NCBI GenBank assembly: GCA_964036045.1
Contig: OZ038378.1
Coordinates: forward strand, 163,243,311-163,307,310
Source: Eutreptiella sp. 'Long Island Sound 2002'
Taxonomy: Eukaryota > Euglenozoa > Euglenophyceae > Eutreptiales > Eutreptiaceae
Reading direction: 5' to 3'
DNA length: 64,000 bases
Below the pieces are notes generated by a model. The model ran no database searches and was not told the origin of the DNA. It worked only from the letters and a program-made list of their open reading frames with translations. Shown in pieces: positions 60,384 to 64,000 of this stretch (its first letter is position 1; every line of letters starts with the position of its first letter). A program made the position numbers and the translations under genes.

Positions 60384-60752
60384 TTGCACTCATTCGGGAA
60401 TAAATTTGGGCTAGTGCACAAGGACCCTAACGCGATTGCCAAGGAGATCACACATGCCATAGGTGTTTGTGCCCAAGGGAGGTGGACATGCCATCCCTCT
60501 ATGTCCTATTTCTTCTTCCGCATACATGTGGGACATGATTCATTCACATTTAAACACAAGCCTTGGACTGATGATTTGGCCTTGGCAGCCCTAGACTCCC
60601 TAAATAAAGGTTGTGCGCCTATTGGTGATGGCCACACACAGGTCAAGAAGCGCTCTACATATACACGTCCTAGTGGGTGGGATAGTGCCATTACCATGCC
60701 TACCATTGATGGGTTGGATAGTGCTTTGTGCAACATCTGTTCGGCGTCTTGA
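60384..60752 (+). pseudogene. Coding relic, unrecognised
   Basis: 122 codons with natural-looking sequence (NKFGLVHKDPNAIAKEITHA, SYFFFRIHVGHDSFTFKHKP, TYTRPSGWDSAITMP). Protein-like sequence seems to continue in other frames to about 60938 (NPSQFAGHMDARALANTHLW). The pattern is that of a decayed mobile-element or duplicated gene. No catalytic motif is recognised. Confidence 0.3.
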
Positions 60753-60939
60753 TTGACGGGTGTGTGTTTTTGTGTGGTCCCAGGAAATCCATCCCAATTT
60801 GCTGGCCACATGGATGCGCGTGCATTAGCAAATACACATTTATGGGGTTCATTTTGTTTTGCGTGTGAATTTCCTTGTATTGAGCCTATTGACCATGTGT
60901 CCATCCACACCGAGGTGTTGCCCGTGCATAATTCATGAG

Positions 60940-61860
60940 GCTGATTGGAACATGGCAGAGATTGTGTGTGCGGCATTGATCTATTAGGCATTGTTGTTCG
61001 CTCTAAACGTTCCTATTGTCATACATAATTTGAAGCAACTTGGAAGGGATTGAGGTTGTGGCCAATCTCCAAAGAAAAAGTCTCGCGGTGAGAAGACTAT
61101 AGACCAAGGAGATCCTCAACTCAAGGCCCAAGACTAGGTGGCAGGGTTTGCCATGCGTCAATTGGTGGAGGATGAGAGCCAACATCTAGGCTTGGGGTTA
61201 CAACATGTGGTACTAAGGTGCCGGGTGGAGAAATGAAATGCTGAGCAACTGGCTTTTGGGATGCAAGGGCTAGTCTCCATAGTCCGTGCTCTTGAGGAAA
61301 GTGGATCATCCCGACAACTGTATGTGCAATGCATAAGCACATGGCCAGTAGTGGGACAAAACTGGGAGTCCGAGGCTATGCCACATTGCCCAACCTACGC
61401 GTTCTCGAGGGTGTGGCTAAGATGTAGCACCTTTTTGAGGGTCTAATTTTTTCCGTGCCATTTTTTCCCATCCAAGGAGTTGAGCCTCTTTGGGTCCACA
61501 CAAACATTTTTTCTTTGTGGTGGGTCAAGTGTGCACCATGCAGGGTTCTCATCATTATCGCTTTCATCGAATGGCCACAAAAAGGAGGTGATAAAAGTCA
61601 AGGAAACATGAATGGCTAGTGTCCTGGCAAGAACCTCCTAACAGGTGTAGGGTGCATAAACCAGGGCATCCGGGCCATGGACACAGAAAACCTGAGGGCA
61701 TCTGCTGAGTGTGTAACAGTGGCTACACTAAGATGACACTCAGACGCACATTCACACTCAAATGACACCTTCACATGCAGTGCCACTATAGTGCAAAGTT
61801 TTTGCATCACCAGCAGTTGCAAGACCAAAATTTATTGCCTTTGGCAGTGCACCTCAAAGA
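60940..61860. other. No supportable gene
   Basis: Short frames on both strands without recognisable domains; may include more of the upstream coding relic. Confidence 0.4.
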
Positions 61861-61874
61861 GTGGCTGACAATCA

Positions 61875-61955
61875 GCAATCAGTCAGTTAGTCAGACAAGC
61901 AGTCAGTCACGCAGTCAGTTGGGCAAGCAGGCAGGCAGGCAGACAGGCAGACAGC
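61875..61955 (+). repeat. CAGT/CAGG simple-sequence tract
   Basis: Imperfect AGTCAGT then GCAGGCAGGCAGACAGGCAG units. Confidence 0.85.
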
Positions 61956-62017
61956 AATACACAGTTTTGGGTTTTTCAGTGACTCACTTGGCTACAAGCA
62001 GTGGGGAGCCCCATGCA

Positions 62018-62090
62018 TACCAGATCAGTGAGTGGTTGAATGGAAATGCAATCGACTGCCAATAGGCGGGTCGGCGGCTCGATTCCCGGC
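62018..62090 (+). ncRNA. tRNA-like (SINE head) segment, degenerate
   Basis: ATCAGTGAGTGGTTGAATGG resembles a Pol III A box region, and CGGCTCGATTCCCGG about 45 bp later resembles a B box. CAATCGACTGCCAATAGGCG lies between, where an anticodon arm would be, but stems do not pair well. This suggests a tRNA-derived SINE rather than a working tRNA. Confidence 0.35.
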
Positions 62091-62266
62091 GGCTGACCGC
62101 CGGCCGCGCCGAACAAACCTGTAAATTTTGCTGGACCTGATTCTTGTTCAAATGTTCAAATGCTTCTGAACACAAACTCTTGACCCCCCCCCCTACCCCC
62201 CCCAAAAAATGTGTTATCCACTTTCAGGGGATAGAGGCCTCAGAATAAAAAAATCCATTGGGGGAT

Positions 62267-62640
62267 TGTTCTTCACACCCCGTTCCCCCTGTCACCAGAG
62301 GCACTGCACCGGACATGCACGCCCGGACATACACACATTTCATTTCATTTCATTTCATTTCATTTCATTTCATTCGACACTGCTCGCAGTTCACACAATG
62401 CTGCTATGTACACTGCAGGGTGTCCAAGCTTCCAGCGTCTGGGAACACAGATACATAGCCCGGGTGGGCGGGTGGGACTGACTCATGGCACAAAAGACAG
62501 AAGGCAATTTAAATAGCCTGTAATACACACAAGCTGGGGAGAACAGGGCTACAGCAGAACTTTCGTTCTTTGAAAACTACAGTTCTTCACACCCCGTTCT
62601 CCCTGTCACCAGAGGCACTGCACCGGACATGCACGCCCTA
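62267..62640 (+). repeat. Direct repeat pair of about 53 bp
   Basis: TTCTTCACACCCCGTTCCCC to CACCGGACATGCACGCCC occurs at about 62268-62320 and again at about 62583-62638 with one substitution. The interval holds a TTTCA tract and other unique DNA. Confidence 0.85.
62336..62375 (+). repeat. (CATTT)n microsatellite
   Basis: Seven perfect CATTT (TTTCA) pentamers. Confidence 0.95.
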
Positions 62641-63223
62641 AAGCATGCGAACGGATGTGAGCGCCTGGGCTGTCTAGCACCTGTGAGTGGCATCTGAGTG
62701 CCACCTGGGCTAGCCCGTGACTGAAACACAGGCCCACTGACACACAGGTCAACCTGTCTCCCCATATAAAGGACTCCGTGTCCCTAGGTGGCGCGAAAGC
62801 GCCGGGGAAGGTTTCGTTTCTCCCCATTGCTCCTGGTAACGAAAAAAGACAGCCGTACCAGGAATGGGACCTGTAACATGTCATCAGAGTCGGGCGGAGC
62901 CCGAAGGACAGAAGAGAAAAACAGAGGGCCGGCTAGCGGCCAGTTAGTTTGGCATTGCCCCACACCGCGAGTATACAAACTATAGGCGGCGTGTACGCAC
63001 AGCAGGCGGAAGGCTCTGCCGCAAAGCGAAGGCAGAAGCAGCGAGGTCTGGATGACGTCTGCTGTGCACTGAAGAATGGCTGAGCCCAGCCGGAGTTACT
63101 GTCAAAGAGCGCGGACCAAGGGGGATGAATGAAAAAGGAAAAGGAGGCACAAATTGCTGGGATGACTGTGTGCGCGCATGCTCCGCGTGCGGTTGCTCCC
63201 CGGAAGAGGGGCCATACATACCA

Positions 63224-63298
63224 TGGCGGCCGTTGCCTGAGCGGCAACGCACCCGGCGCCCGTCCTGAAGACGGCGGTTCGAACCCCGCCGGCAGCGC
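63224..63298 (+). ncRNA. tRNA-like segment with A/B-box-like motifs
   Basis: GTTGCCTGAGCGGCAAC forms a hairpin at the D-arm position, CCGTCCTGAAGACGG a second stem-loop at the anticodon position (loop would place TGA), and GGCGGTTCGAACCCCGCC a perfect stem with an 8-base T-like loop and a B-box (GGTTCGAACCC). Acceptor ends do not pair, so it is more likely a tRNA-derived SINE or pseudo-tRNA than a working tRNA. Confidence 0.4.
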
Positions 63299-63590
63299 TG
63301 GATCTGAGGGAGCTTCCCCCCCCCACCGATGCCTTTGAATACCGGACGGGCCCTCCCGTCGATCTGTTTGAGTACAGGCGGCAGAGCACGCTGCTGCAGG
63401 TGTGCGTGGTGCTTGCGTGTGCATGTTTGTCGCGCTGGCAAAACGTGTGCATTTTTGTCGTGCTCGCAAAACGGACGAGACCTCCACCCGATCCGCCGGT
63501 ATCGGCGGTGGCGCGGGCTGCTGAAGGGGTGGGTGGTTCTCACGATGCCCACTAGAGAGCTCTACGTGCAGGGGCCCCAAGAGCACCAGG

Positions 63591-63656
63591 TCCCAGGAAT
63601 CGAACCCCCGCCGGGACGACTGAAGACTACCGCTCTCACCATCGGGCCAACTATGT
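63591..63656 (-). ncRNA. tRNA-like segment, minus strand
   Basis: On the minus strand TTGGCCCGATGGTGAGAGCG is A-box-like and GGGGGTTCGATTCCTGGGA contains a good B box (GGTTCGATTCC). Stems are imperfect and there is no matching acceptor. Likely a SINE head, about 300 bp from and opposite to the one at 63224. Confidence 0.4.
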
Positions 63657-64000
63657 CTCTTGCCCATTCTACAGCGCAACCTGCATAGGGAGGGGCTTCA
63701 GGGGGGGGGGGGGCGAAATGAACTCGGCATAAGGAGCAAACAGTGCATGTGAAAGCAAGAATTGAACGGCTTGGGGGGGGGGGGGGGGGGACTGACTAGA
63801 CGTTGCACTCAACAGGGCAGAGACATCAGCGGGAGACCGGATGTCGTCGGCGACCGGGCGCCAACCCAGCCAGTCATAAGTTGAGTTGTGCAGGGGGGGA
63901 AGAAAGACAGGAGCTGAGGGGGAAACTAAACATGCAGGGACCACGGCAGAGGCTGCAGGGATTGAATGTGCTCATACGGCTGATCTGCAGCGCACCAGCG

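Larger units (their letters stand above)
62660..64000. other. No protein gene seen in the last 1.3 kb
   Basis: Apart from the tRNA-like segments, only GC-rich random frames and G runs (63699-63713 and 63774-63790) are present. Confidence 0.45.

Noticed and set aside
63224-63298. Functional tRNA-Ser (anticodon TGA)
   Set aside because: No pairing acceptor stem, 8-base T loop and no proper long variable arm; kept only as tRNA-like.

Overview
This is nuclear DNA from a eukaryote, probably a green-lineage alga, although the species cannot be named from sequence alone. Three things point that way. One host gene encodes a DEAH-box helicase fused to a RING-IBR-RING (RBR) ubiquitin ligase, an architecture known from the land-plant DEAH11/DEAH12 proteins. 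It has GT-AG introns. The rest is gene-poor and full of poly-G tracts, (CA)n, (AT)n, satellites and decayed transposable elements. TTAGGG-type (CCCTAA on +) repeats occur internally. A run of exactly 200 Ns at 14079-14278 shows this is a draft scaffold.

Layout. 1-960: a decayed DDE transposase followed by a PHD-finger-like fragment. 960-11160: no supportable gene; a dispersed repeat lies at 5.68-6.24 kb. 11786-25810 (minus): the helicase-RBR gene in five coding exons, one cut by the assembly gap. Its introns hold most of the local repeats, including a 601-bp inverted-repeat element, an inverted copy of the satellite found at 36-40 kb, and a telomere-like seed. 26-30.3 kb: no gene. 30335-35966 (minus): a retroelement with 239-bp direct terminal repeats, three zinc knuckles, a GIY-YIG-like nuclease segment and broken reverse-transcriptase-like pieces. 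It abuts (CCCTAA)n. 36002-40622: four tandem units of about 1.15 kb, with telomere-like motifs at the unit junctions. 40973-41478: a copy of the first coding exon of the helicase gene, carrying both CCCH fingers, fused to unrelated sequence. 43.0-49.4 kb (minus): GC-rich element-like ORFs (one interrupted by an in-frame TAG, one CCCH finger, one with an exact tandem Cys/His motif) and minisatellites. 51757-54705 (minus): a complete intronless importin-11-type karyopherin. 54.7-64 kb: no clear gene; a second copy of the dispersed repeat, coding relics and tRNA-like (SINE-like) segments.

Only two host genes are well supported: the helicase-RBR protein (predicted RNA helicase and ubiquitin ligase) and the importin (nuclear transport). 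They are not obviously linked in function. The most unusual signal is the chain at 30-41.5 kb: retroelement, telomeric repeats, telomere-seeded satellite, captured host exon. It resembles a former subtelomere or a telomere-associated retroelement locus. Nothing here was tested by database search; all family calls come from reading motifs.
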